8,401 nucleotides of DNA from an uncultured Ruminococcus sp. (GCA_945876405.1 CAMCOJ010000079.1:1-8401), one strand, 5' to 3'; shown: positions 1-7,238, counted from the first letter of the stretch. Program-made: numbers and translations. The notes: generated from the letters alone by a model not told the origin.

Positions 1-47
1 GAGATTTCTGCCTGTCTCGTGGGCTCGGAGATGTGTATAAGAGACAG
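1..47 (+). other. Nextera/Illumina i7 adapter contamination
   Basis: Positions 14-47 match the 34-base Nextera read-2 transposase adapter: GTCTCGTGGGCTCGG followed by the 19-base mosaic end AGATGTGTATAAGAGACAG. Positions 6-13 (TTCTGCCT) match the i7 index written in the N703 primer, and positions 1-5 (GAGAT) match the end of the P7 primer just before the index. The whole block therefore reads P7 end, index, adapter, and is library-construction DNA, not organism DNA. It is in frame with the neighbouring minus-strand gene and contains no stop there, so naive gene calling adds the artefact peptide DSVSYTHLRAHETGRNL. The adapter match is read directly; the index name is from memory. Confidence 0.97.
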
Positions 48-858
48 AATCAATAAGATCAGGTATTTTTTCAACAGCCAGATATCCAAGCTGATAATTG
101 TCAGCATTTACAGTGGTCAGCATAGGATAGAGGTCGGTTGCTGTCTGTGAGTTGTCAAATCCCGTAACGGAGATATTTCTGCCTGTTATATATCCGAATT
201 TGCTGAGCACACGGTATCCGCCCTTGGCCATCTCATCATTTGCAAAGCATATGGCATCAATATGAGGGTTTTCAGTCAGCAGTTTTTCCACAACTGCATC
301 GCTGTATTCGGAAAAATCACCGAATGCAATGAGATTATGGTCAATGGGTAATCCGTTTTCAAGGAGAGTTTCATAAAAAGTATTCAGTCTTTCCTCGGCA
401 TCAGAATTGAATCTTGAACCTCCGACGAATGCAATATTTCTGCAGTTATGCTTGTGAATAAGGTGGTTAAGAGATTTTTTCAGTCCTGTTTTATTATCAA
501 ATTTTATTGAATGGTATTCGGGATATTCGGATGAGATGGTCATTACAGGGATATCCCCGAACTTCCGGATAAACTTAAGAGTTTCACTTTCCGAAAGAGT
601 GTTGCCGATAATACCGGTCATTATAATAAGAAAATCAATGTTTTCTTTTTTCCCCATTTCATAAATCGTATTGTACTGATAATAGTAAGGGGACTTGAGG
701 GGATCGTTATAGTCTCCGTTAAGATGCATTCCCGGAAAAATAATAAGATTTGCACCGATGTTCTTTGCAGCGGCAGAGGCGCCTTTGCAAACAGAGTAAA
801 CCGATACATCAAGGAGATTACTTACGTAAAGACCAATGTTTATTCTTTGGTTACTCAT
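48..858 (-). CDS. LacI-type periplasmic-binding-like sensor domain protein without HTH, 3' truncated
   Basis: This is about 270 codons of a gene whose 3' part is lost at the adapter. It opens MSNQRINIGLYVSNLLDVSV and goes straight into a LacI/GalR-type effector-binding fold, with no helix-turn-helix before it. Family hallmarks in order are a first-lobe segment ending FPGM; IAFVGGSRFNSDAEERL, the second-lobe start; AICFANDEMAKGGYRVL; ISVTGFDNSQ; and YPMLTTVNADNYQLGYLA, which matches the LacI P-LTTV block. From memory, Firmicute proteins with this head usually continue into a GGDEF diguanylate cyclase or another output domain, so this is probably the cytoplasmic ligand-sensing half of a signalling protein. 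The missing C-terminus prevents proof. The ATG at 858 has AGGAGT at 865-870, six bases upstream. It starts 19 bases after the methyltransferase stop, so it is probably cotranscribed and has no obvious promoter of its own. Confidence 0.85.
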
Positions 859-877
859 TATTAAACTCCTGTGATTA

Positions 878-1993
878 TTATTTGAAGTACATAAAAAGCT
901 GGCACTTAATCATGCCGTTATAAAGTTTTCTTCTCTTGTCTGCAGGTCTTCCGAAGAATTTTTCAAAGTCTTCATGAGGAGATATGATGTAGTATGTGTT
1001 TCCGTTGCCTTTTCTGAATTTTTTCCCCATGATTCTGTAAAGATTTTCAGCTTCCTTAAGTTCAAGCATACGTTCACCGTATGGGGGATTGCATATTACT
1101 GTGGCGTTTTCCACTTCTTCAAAGTTTCTGATATCACCCTGGTATGCTGTAAGTTTTGAAGCAACCCCGGCCTTTTTTATATTGTCATTTGAGAGCATTA
1201 CACATTCATTGTCAATGTCGAAACCTTTTCCGATAAACTCTGTATTCTTTTTTACAAGTGATATTGCACGTTTTCTTTCTTCAGACCAGATGCTGCCGTC
1301 TGAGATTTCCCAGCGTTCAGCAGCAAACTTTCTGTTCAGACCCGGTGCGATACATAGTGCCTTGAATGCAGATTCGATAAGGAAGGTACCGCTTCCGCAG
1401 AATGGATCACATACAAAGCTGTTTTCACGTACATGTGCAAGATCGATTATCCCTGCAGCAAGGGTTTCCTTGATAGGTGCAAGGTTTGAATTGCGGCGGT
1501 AGCCTCTCTTATGAAGTCCGGTTCCGCTTGTATCAAGGTAAACTGTTACAACATCTTTCATGATTCCAAACTGAATCTGGTGAACTGCACCTGATTCTTC
1601 AAGCCAGTTTACGCCGTATTTTTCCTTCATACGTTCAACGGCTGCTTTTTTTATTACTGACTGACAGTCAGGAATACTTTTAAGCTTTGAGTTGAGAGAA
1701 TATCCTTTGACAGGGAAGGCTTCATCTTTCCCTATGAATTCTTCAAAAGGAATATTTCTGACGCCCTGGAAAAGATCTTCAAAGGAATATGCTTTGAATT
1801 CGGCGAGCTGTATCAGTACTCTTTCTGCAGTTGAGAAGCAGATATTCGCTCTTGCAATTATGCTGAGGTCACCTTCGAAAGTTACACGTCCATTATCAGC
1901 AGTGACATTTTCAGCACCTATTTTTTTAGCTTCAAAGCTAAGCACACTTTCAAGACCAAAGTGACATGGGCAGGCGATTTTATATTTGTTCAA
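878..1993 (-). CDS. THUMP-domain class I SAM-dependent RNA methyltransferase (RlmL/YpsC-like)
   Basis: This is a 371-aa protein of the COG0116 family, which methylates guanine N2 in RNA; E. coli RlmL acts on 23S rRNA, and the target of the stand-alone Firmicute form (YpsC-like) is less certain. The N-terminal ferredoxin-like and THUMP RNA-binding regions span roughly residues 1-155. The linker GLHKRGYRRNSNLAPIKETL (159-178) leads into the Rossmann methyltransferase domain. SAM-binding motif I is VCDPFCGSGTF (194-204), the acidic loop is GFDID (257-261), and the catalytic motif is NPPYGER (302-308). The length matches the single-methyltransferase form, not the fused E. coli RlmKL. The start is TTG at 1993; it lies directly before the conserved-looking NKYKIACPCHFGLES and has AAGGATG upstream at 2001-2007. 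It is first in a unit with the sensor gene ending the window at left, and has its own promoter. Cytoplasmic. Confidence 0.92.
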   Translation of the reverse strand: MNKYKIACPCHFGLESVLSFEAKKIGAENVTADNGRVTFEGDLSIIARANICFSTAERVLIQLAEFKAYSFEDLFQGVRNIPFEEFIGKDEAFPVKGYSLNSKLKSIPDCQSVIKKAAVERMKEKYGVNWLEESGAVHQIQFGIMKDVVTVYLDTSGTGLHKRGYRRNSNLAPIKETLAAGIIDLAHVRENSFVCDPFCGSGTFLIESAFKALCIAPGLNRKFAAERWEISDGSIWSEERKRAISLVKKNTEFIGKGFDIDNECVMLSNDNIKKAGVASKLTAYQGDIRNFEEVENATVICNPPYGERMLELKEAENLYRIMGKKFRKGNGNTYYIISPHEDFEKFFGRPADKRRKLYNGMIKCQLFMYFK

Positions 1994-2053
1994 AAAAACA
2001 CATCCTTAAAATCTATAAAAAATTAGTTTACTGTTTCGTATACATACTACTAT

Positions 2054-2082
2054 ATTATATCATATATCTGATTGTTTGTTAA
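2054..2082 (-). promoter_or_regulatory. Sigma-A promoter of the RNA methyltransferase unit
   Basis: Read on the minus strand, TTAACA (2077-2082) and TATAAT (2054-2059) are separated by exactly 17 bases. TG one base before the -10 gives an extended -10 (TGATATAAT). Transcription would start near 2047, leaving a leader of about 50 bases before the TTG start at 1993. The ten bases TTAACAAACA at the -35 are identical to those at the promoter of the 831-aa penicillin-binding protein gene. The boxes are seen directly; activity is inferred. Confidence 0.8.
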
Positions 2083-2105
2083 TAGTAATCTGAAAAAATT
2101 TTCAC

Positions 2106-2142
2106 AAAAAAATGCTCCTGAAATAATTCGGAGCATTTTTTT
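2106..2142 (-). terminator. Bidirectional intrinsic terminator after the penicillin-binding protein genes
   Basis: ATGCTCC (2112-2118) pairs with GGAGCAT (2130-2136). The arms are flanked by A7 (2106-2112) and T7 (2136-2142), and an inner GAA/TTC pairing leaves a small loop. The layout works on both strands, but the upstream gene is the minus-strand penicillin-binding protein ending at 2160, so the likely role is to stop that transcript before the methyltransferase promoter at 2054-2082. Confidence 0.88.
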
Positions 2143-2159
2143 GATATTCAGTGTATATT

Positions 2160-4655
2160 TTAGTTTGCTTCTGACGGATCCTTGAAGTAACCCATCTCAC
2201 CGTTGGAGCATCTGATTGCATAAACAGTATCGCATTCAGGGAAATCGTTACCGGATGCATGTTCATTTGCATAGGTACCGAATACATTTCGCCAGATTCT
2301 GGCTGAATCTGATCTCTCAATAGCCCATTCGTTTGTACCTGTATCATAACCAATCCATACTGCTGAAAGAAAATCAGGTGTAAGACCAACGAATGAAATA
2401 TCACGCCAGTTTTCAGATGTACCTGTTTTGCCGACAACCTGTGTATTCCAGAGCTGTGCACTGGTACCTGTACCTGCCCTTACAACATTTGCAAGGAGTT
2501 TGTTCATAATATAAGCCGTTTCTTCACTTACAGCCTGCTCACCTGTACGGTTTTCATTATCAATGATGGTTTCGCCTGTTGTTACTTCTATCGCTTTGCT
2601 TATGATACTTGCCTTGTAGTATTTGCCTCCGTTGCCATATGGCATGTAGGCATTTGCAAGATTGATAACGCTCGGACCTGTATGTGTGGCACCTACACAG
2701 AGAGGTGCGTAGTCGATATCCCATTCAGGGTCAAGGTCAAGGTGAAGTTTCTGTGTGGCAAAGTCAAATATTTCTTTTCCGAGGAAGTTGCCGTTGTTGT
2801 ATACAATCTGTGCAGGCAGTGTGTTGATAGACTGCTTGAGAAAGTACGATACAGGATATGTCCCTCTTGAAGGAGCACCGTCATAGTTGTCAGGCCAGTA
2901 CTGTTCACCAGGAATGGTGTATTCAGGGAGATACTGGTCTGTGAAATATGTGTTGTACGTTATAAGACCACTTTCGATACCGTATCCGTATGTTGTAACC
3001 GGTTTTATAGTGGAACCCGGCTGACGTCCTCCCTGATATGCGGCATTAAATCCAAGGTTTGAATCCTTGACACCGAGCTTGCCTTCAAGACCGAGAATGT
3101 GCCCCTTGTAGTCCATTACAGCAATTGCTGACTGTACCATCTCACCTTCTGTATCAAGATCTTCAGGGAAGTAGTACCAGTCCTTGTAAGTATCATCAAG
3201 ATGAGCCTGTACATCACGGTCTGTTGTAAGATAGAGCTTGTAACCACCGGCATTAAACATCTTGATACCTTCTGCTCTGTCTTCAAGTTCATATTGTTCA
3301 ACAAGATAATCAGCGAATTCATAAAGAGCAGTTTCAACAGGCCATGGAATGATATCCGGATTTTCAAACTCTTCATCGCTCTCTGTGAGTTTTTTGTATG
3401 TCTTGTGTTTCTTCTGGAATTCAGGCATTGTTGTGAGGAGAATTTCTTCGTTCATCGCTTCCTCATATTCATCAGCTGAGATAACACCAAGTTCAAACAT
3501 CTTGTAAAGACAGATTTCTTTTCTTTCCTTGTTGTATTCGAAGTCGACTGTAGGGTTGAAGTCATTTGGTGCCTTTGGTATAGCAGCCAGTACAGCGGCT
3601 TCAGCAATTGAAAGTTCAGTTGCTGACTTTCCGAAGTATCCGATTGAGGCAGCTTCTATACCGTACATATGATAACCGTCAATTCCGCTGAAATAAATTT
3701 CATTGAGGTAAGCTTCGAGAATATCGTCTTTTGTGTAGTTCTTTTCAAACTTCATGGCTTTGAAGATTTCTCTCATCTTTCTGTCCCATGTCTGCTCGTC
3801 GTCCTGAGTTACAGTTTTGATGAGCTGCTGTGTAATGGTTGAACCGCCGTATATGTCACGGTGAACACCAATCTGGTTAAGTGCAAGGTTCAGTATGGCA
3901 CCGACTGTTCTCTTGTAGTCAACACCTTCATGTGAGTAGAAACGTTCGTCTTCGATACTTACGAAAGCAAACTTAACGTGAGCAGGAAGATTTTTTATAT
4001 CACATGGAAGTTTTATATTGTGTGACTGAGGGGTTACTTTGTAAACAAGTTCATATTCTTCAGTTTCCTTGTTCATCTCATAGATATATGATGCGAAACT
4101 CTGTTTGAACTCTTCGAGTTTAACCGTTTCAGTTGTATCCATGTAGTTCAGCAGATATACACCTACAACACTTCCGACTATGGTGCCTGTCAGTATAAAT
4201 ACAAGAAAAACTGAGAACAGAGCTGTTCCGATAAGTGAGAAGAATTTTTTCAGTGTATAGAGAGTGATGTAGAGATTTCTGGTCTTTTTATCCTTTGGTG
4301 GTTCACCGCCGAAAAATTCCTTGCGTCTGCGTTCTTTTCTGAACTTTCTTTCTTCTGCAAAGTCATAAAAAATCTCTTTGTACTGTTCAACAACCTCTGT
4401 TTTCATATCAGAGAGTCTTTCCTTAACCCTTGAAGAGAAAGACTGTTTTTCCTCAGGTTCCTCTACGGGTTCTCTCATTTTGAATGCGTTTTCTGTTTTG
4501 CTGTCTTTTTTCGGAGAGGCTGATGATTCATCTGTATTCTGTGATGGTGTTTCTTCGGTAGTGAGATCATCGAGTACATCTCCGGTGCTTTCTATCTCGC
4601 CGATTAACTTGTCAATATAATCGTCGGAAAGTTTTTTATTTTCTTTATTATTCAT
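2160..4655 (-). CDS. Class A penicillin-binding protein, 831 aa (bifunctional glycosyltransferase/transpeptidase)
   Basis: This is a membrane-anchored enzyme that polymerises lipid II glycan and cross-links peptides outside the membrane. Residues 1-130 form a charged cytoplasmic head, first acidic and Ser/Thr-rich, then strongly basic (RKFRKERRRK, 103-112). One transmembrane helix spans about 138-170. The GT51 glycosyltransferase shows SIEDERFYSHEG (233-244, catalytic Glu235), GGSTITQQLIK (270-280), RKMREIFKA (292-300) and the EAYLNEIYF block (314-322). The transpeptidase shows the SxxK motif STIK (548-551, nucleophile Ser548), the SxN motif SIN (609-611) and KTGT (743-746). All catalytic residues are present. 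The C-terminus ends soon after the transpeptidase, with only two cysteines (808, 816). The ATG at 4655 has AAAGGAG at 4663-4669, seven bases upstream. It is paralogous to the gene upstream, probably by tandem duplication, has its own promoter, and may also receive readthrough. Confidence 0.97.
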   Translation of the reverse strand: MNNKENKKLSDDYIDKLIGEIESTGDVLDDLTTEETPSQNTDESSASPKKDSKTENAFKMREPVEEPEEKQSFSSRVKERLSDMKTEVVEQYKEIFYDFAEERKFRKERRRKEFFGGEPPKDKKTRNLYITLYTLKKFFSLIGTALFSVFLVFILTGTIVGSVVGVYLLNYMDTTETVKLEEFKQSFASYIYEMNKETEEYELVYKVTPQSHNIKLPCDIKNLPAHVKFAFVSIEDERFYSHEGVDYKRTVGAILNLALNQIGVHRDIYGGSTITQQLIKTVTQDDEQTWDRKMREIFKAMKFEKNYTKDDILEAYLNEIYFSGIDGYHMYGIEAASIGYFGKSATELSIAEAAVLAAIPKAPNDFNPTVDFEYNKERKEICLYKMFELGVISADEYEEAMNEEILLTTMPEFQKKHKTYKKLTESDEEFENPDIIPWPVETALYEFADYLVEQYELEDRAEGIKMFNAGGYKLYLTTDRDVQAHLDDTYKDWYYFPEDLDTEGEMVQSAIAVMDYKGHILGLEGKLGVKDSNLGFNAAYQGGRQPGSTIKPVTTYGYGIESGLITYNTYFTDQYLPEYTIPGEQYWPDNYDGAPSRGTYPVSYFLKQSINTLPAQIVYNNGNFLGKEIFDFATQKLHLDLDPEWDIDYAPLCVGATHTGPSVINLANAYMPYGNGGKYYKASIISKAIEVTTGETIIDNENRTGEQAVSEETAYIMNKLLANVVRAGTGTSAQLWNTQVVGKTGTSENWRDISFVGLTPDFLSAVWIGYDTGTNEWAIERSDSARIWRNVFGTYANEHASGNDFPECDTVYAIRCSNGEMGYFKDPSEAN

Positions 4656-4711
4656 TGATGAGCTCCTTTCAGAAGCAAATAATAAAAATATATTTTTTTG
4701 AAATTAAAACT

Positions 4712-4740
4712 ATTATAAAACAGATAATACTGTTTGTTAA
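4712..4740 (-). promoter_or_regulatory. Sigma-A promoter of the 831-aa penicillin-binding protein gene
   Basis: On the minus strand, TTAACA (4735-4740) and TATAAT (4712-4717) have a 17-base spacer. The start site would be near 4705, giving a leader of about 50 bases. The spacer is almost entirely an inverted repeat, listed separately, which points to repressor or activator control. The promoter sits 57-85 bases upstream of the ATG. Confidence 0.8.
4718..4735. promoter_or_regulatory. 18-bp dyad AAACAG-N6-CTGTTT in promoter spacer (candidate operator)
   Basis: AAACAG (4718-4723), ATAATA, CTGTTT (4730-4735) is a perfect inverted repeat lying between the -35 and -10 boxes and touching the -35. 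It is upstream of the likely start site, so it would not form an RNA hairpin in this transcript. A dimeric DNA-binding protein here would compete with RNA polymerase. It is not the TACA-N2-TGTA type bound by BlaI/MecI. The dyad is seen directly; a regulatory role is inference. Confidence 0.5.
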
Positions 4741-4832
4741 GATATTTTCATTGAAAAGGATTTTATTTTGTCATAACTGATTTAAAAAAAGAGAAATACA
4801 TAAATGATTTGTGCATTTTAACCATCGTGCTG

Positions 4833-7022
4833 CTAATGTGTGGAATCCTTAACCAAATTATGGTTGATGTCACATTTTTCTGTTTTACCGGATTTATAGA
4901 AACCTTTTCCACCTACCGGACATTTTTTTCCGGCAATTTTTCCGGATTCAGCACAGTAGCTTAAAAATTCCACGGTTTCACATTCGGGGAATGAGGCATT
5001 TGTTTTTACTGAATCGGCATAATTTCCAAATACGTTTTTCCATATTTCAGATGATGAAACATTTCTCAGAGCGGATGATGAGGCGTTTTCATATCCGGTC
5101 CAGACTGCGGATACATAGTCCTCAGTAAGTCCGGCAAAGAGTACATCACGGTAGTTTTCAGATGTTCCGGTTTTGCCGGAGAGTTCTCTGTTCTGAAGGT
5201 TTGCCGGCTTTCCGGTTCCCTGAAGTATTACTTTTCGAAGCAGCTTTCTCATTATAAATGCAGTTTCCTCACTTATAACCCGTTCTCCCTTTCTCGTGTC
5301 GTTTTCAACATATACTCTGCTCGATGTGGAATCTTTGATTCTTTTCAGAATATGTGCCTTGTAATAGTATCCGCCGTTTCCGAAAGGCATATATGAATTT
5401 GCAAGATTAAGCAGGGAAGGACCTGAGCCGGTTGCACCGATGCTCAGTGCTGCAAGAGTGATGTCAGTTTCAGGATTGAGATCAAGTTTCATCTTATCGT
5501 GCGTGAAATTAAACACATTTTCAGGTCCGAACATATTGCACAGCTGTGCAGGGACTGTATTGAATGATTCCGCTAAAAGCTGCCATACAGGATATTTACT
5601 GCCGGAATATTTTCCGTTATAGTTTACAGGCCATTCACTTTCTCCGGCAGTTCCGGCCGGAAGGGGAGAATCAGTGAAGATATCGGACCATGTGATCAGG
5701 TCGTTTTCTATTCCGTAAACATATGTTGTAAGAGGTTTTATTGTTGATCCCGGCTGCCTTCGTGCGTCTGTTGCATTGTTCCAGCAGAATGATGTGGTTT
5801 TCGGTCCAATCCCGCCGCAGATGCCCTTAATCTCACCCTTATAGTCAAGCACTACTGCGGCTGCCTGTACCTGCTCAGCATGCTCCTCGCCGTTTTCATC
5901 AGTATAGTAAGCATAGTCTTCAGGGAAAAACGTGTAGTCAGCCATGTTCCTTTCAAGTTCAGCCTGTACATTTTCATCTATGGTAAGGTACAGTTCATAC
6001 CCTCCGTTTCTGAATTCCTGCATGCCTTCCTCCCGGCTTATATCCTTGTAGTCGCATATAAAGTCACAGAATTCCTGGAGAGCTGTATCAATTGCCCAGC
6101 TCGTTACTTCGGGATTTTCAAAATCATTGCCATAGTCAGACAGCTTTGTTTCCGGTTCGTCTCCCGGATGTACAAAATTCATTTTTTCTTTTTTTGAATA
6201 TTCATATGTTTCTGCTGAGATATATCCGTGTTCGAACATTTTTCTGAGACAGTAGAGCTGACGTTCACGGTTGCGCTCCGGATTTTCAAGGGGATTTCTC
6301 ACGGAAGGATTCTGAATCAAAGCCGCCAGACAAGCCGCTTCAGCCGGTGTAAGTTCAGCCGCTCTTTTACCGAAATATCCTGCAGCCGCAGCTTCAATGC
6401 CGTACATATTACACCCGTCCTCTGTTTGTCCGAAGTAAATGACGCTCAGATATTTTTCGAGTATCTCTTCCTTGGTGTAGTGTGTCTCAAGGCTTACCGC
6501 CCGTGAAATTTCACGAAGTTTCCTGTCGACGGAAACCTCATCGTCAGAGGTGAGATTTTTAACAAGCTGCTGCGTAATTGTTGAACCTCCTCTTACTTCA
6601 CCTGAATTGATAAAACCGGCAGTACGCAGAACTTCCTTTGCAACTGCAAGGGAAGTTGCTGTTATATCTATCCCTTCGTGTTCATAAAACCGCTCGTCCT
6701 CTATGCTTATAAATGCATTTTTCACATAGTCCGGAAGTGTATCTATATCCGTTTCTATACATACATTTCCGGTGTAGGGTGTGGCTTTATAGATAATATC
6801 ATATTCGCCGGTTAATGAGTTTAGACTATAAATATATGATGATTTTTCCTTTTCAGGTTCAGGTATGGTGATTTCAGAGATGTTTTCAAGCTTTTCGGAG
6901 GCCTGAAAAACTGCAGCGATTGAAAATACCACTGCGCTTACAAGAAGAATCAGAGAAATTGAGAAAACGGAAGCGAGGGTAAGCCAGATTAACTTTGCGG
7001 CTTTGCCTGTTTTTTCTTCCAC
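4833..7022 (-). CDS. Class A penicillin-binding protein, 729 aa as read, N-terminus probably frameshifted
   Basis: This is a second bifunctional peptidoglycan synthase, paralogous along its length to the downstream one. As read, one transmembrane helix spans about residues 9-37. The GT51 domain has SIEDERFYEHEG (106-117, catalytic Glu108) and GGSTITQQLVK (145-155). The transpeptidase has STIK (426-429, Ser426), SFN (486-488) and KTGT (617-620). After the transpeptidase comes a cysteine-bearing tail (Cys681, 690, 701, 717), including the CAESGKIAGKKCP segment, a type seen at the ends of many clostridial class A proteins. The only in-frame start before the membrane helix is GTG at 7022, which has no Shine-Dalgarno sequence; a stop follows upstream at 7059-7061. 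A well-placed ATG with GGAGG lies at 7087 in another frame. One extra A in the A6 run at 7010-7015 would join them into about 751 aa. No clear terminator separates it from the next gene. Confidence 0.93.
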   Translation of the reverse strand: MEEKTGKAAKLIWLTLASVFSISLILLVSAVVFSIAAVFQASEKLENISEITIPEPEKEKSSYIYSLNSLTGEYDIIYKATPYTGNVCIETDIDTLPDYVKNAFISIEDERFYEHEGIDITATSLAVAKEVLRTAGFINSGEVRGGSTITQQLVKNLTSDDEVSVDRKLREISRAVSLETHYTKEEILEKYLSVIYFGQTEDGCNMYGIEAAAAGYFGKRAAELTPAEAACLAALIQNPSVRNPLENPERNRERQLYCLRKMFEHGYISAETYEYSKKEKMNFVHPGDEPETKLSDYGNDFENPEVTSWAIDTALQEFCDFICDYKDISREEGMQEFRNGGYELYLTIDENVQAELERNMADYTFFPEDYAYYTDENGEEHAEQVQAAAVVLDYKGEIKGICGGIGPKTTSFCWNNATDARRQPGSTIKPLTTYVYGIENDLITWSDIFTDSPLPAGTAGESEWPVNYNGKYSGSKYPVWQLLAESFNTVPAQLCNMFGPENVFNFTHDKMKLDLNPETDITLAALSIGATGSGPSLLNLANSYMPFGNGGYYYKAHILKRIKDSTSSRVYVENDTRKGERVISEETAFIMRKLLRKVILQGTGKPANLQNRELSGKTGTSENYRDVLFAGLTEDYVSAVWTGYENASSSALRNVSSSEIWKNVFGNYADSVKTNASFPECETVEFLSYCAESGKIAGKKCPVGGKGFYKSGKTEKCDINHNLVKDSTH

Positions 7023-7087
7023 AGGATAACAGCAGAACTGTTCACTTTCTGAAAAATATCATTTTCCGGATTGAAATAATTTCCCAT
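6989..7087 (-). other. Probable true N-terminal segment of the upstream penicillin-binding protein (32-codon ORF in another frame)
   Basis: The ATG at 7087 opens 32 codons ending at a TAA (6989-6991). It begins MGNYFNPENDIFQK and runs to ILWKKKQAKPQS. Up to the KKK (encoded around 7010-7018) it reads like a short cytoplasmic head with positive charges just before a membrane helix. The main penicillin-binding protein frame picks up at that point with TGKAAKLIWLTL. Adding one A to the A6 run gives ILWKKKTGKAAKLIWL without a break. I therefore read this as the 5' end of that gene in a disrupted frame. The alternative is a short leader peptide whose translation is coupled to the GTG at 7022. Confidence 0.7.
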
Positions 7088-7100
7088 TTCTCCGTCCTCC
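7088..7100 (-). promoter_or_regulatory. Strong ribosome binding site that points to ATG at 7087
   Basis: Minus-strand GGAGGA (7095-7100) lies about eight bases before the ATG at 7087, with a second GGAGAA (7088-7093) directly before it. The GTG at 7022 has nothing comparable, so this site argues that translation begins at 7087. Confidence 0.75.
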
Positions 7101-7130
7101 GTACCGTTTCGATTTTAAAATATTTATTGT

Positions 7131-7159
7131 ATTATAACATAATTTGTATGATACTGCAA
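7131..7159 (-). promoter_or_regulatory. Extended -10 promoter of the upstream penicillin-binding protein gene
   Basis: On the minus strand TGTTATAAT forms an extended -10 with TATAAT at 7131-7136. A weak -35, TTGCAG (7154-7159), lies 17 bases upstream. The start site would be near 7124, giving a leader of under 40 bases before the ATG at 7087. Its distance from that ATG fits better than from the GTG at 7022. Confidence 0.7.
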
Positions 7160-7173
7160 GGCGGGGAAGATTG

Positions 7174-7187
7174 GAAAAAATTTTTTC
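7174..7187. repeat. Palindromic A6T6 tract between divergent promoters
   Basis: GAAAAAATTTTTTC is a perfect 14-bp palindrome lying upstream of both the leftward -35 (7154-7159) and the rightward -35 (7211-7216). Such tracts are stiff or bent and can act as UP elements for RNA polymerase; that role here is inferred. Confidence 0.45.
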
Positions 7188-7210
7188 AGTGCATTTATAA
7201 AAAAATACAT

Positions 7211-7238
7211 TTGATTTTATGGATAAATATGTTATAAT
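7211..7238 (+). promoter_or_regulatory. Extended -10 promoter of the HipA-like pair
   Basis: TTGATT (7211-7216) and TATAAT (7233-7238) are 16 bases apart, with TG at 7230-7231 forming an extended -10. Transcription would start near 7245, about 35 bases before the ATG at 7279. An in-frame ATG at 7219 lies inside this promoter, so it cannot be the translation start for this transcript. Confidence 0.75.

Noticed and set aside
4..186. A 12-base match between 4-15 and 175-186 that looked like a repeat or a chimeric join within the same gene.
   Set aside because: Positions 1-13 are fully explained by the P7 end plus the i7 index TTCTGCCT, so the match is coincidence.
974..1964. Plus-strand open frames of 61-137 codons inside the methyltransferase gene.
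   Set aside because: They lie opposite a clearly conserved gene, resemble no family, and lack ribosome binding sites.
1991..2003. An ATG at 2001-2003 as the methyltransferase start, or a switch through the T7 run.
   Set aside because: It is out of frame by one base and too close to the AAGG sequence. The TTG at 1993 gives the expected family N-terminus, though a T6 variant would bring the ATG into frame.
4718..4735. Reading the promoter dyad as a BlaI/MecI operator because it controls a penicillin-binding protein.
   Set aside because: That family binds a TACA-N2-TGTA core, which is not present, and no blaI/blaR-like gene is in the window.
2102..6506. Open frames of 60-119 codons overlapping the two penicillin-binding protein genes on both strands.
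   Set aside because: They are shadows of long genes whose catalytic motifs are in the annotated frames.
7007..7018. A programmed -1 frameshift at A AAA AAC in the upstream penicillin-binding protein gene.
   Set aside because: The heptamer is not in the phase needed relative to the ATG 7087 frame (the codons there are AAG AAA AAA CAG). I saw no obvious stimulatory hairpin downstream, so an indel or simple homopolymer slippage is more likely.
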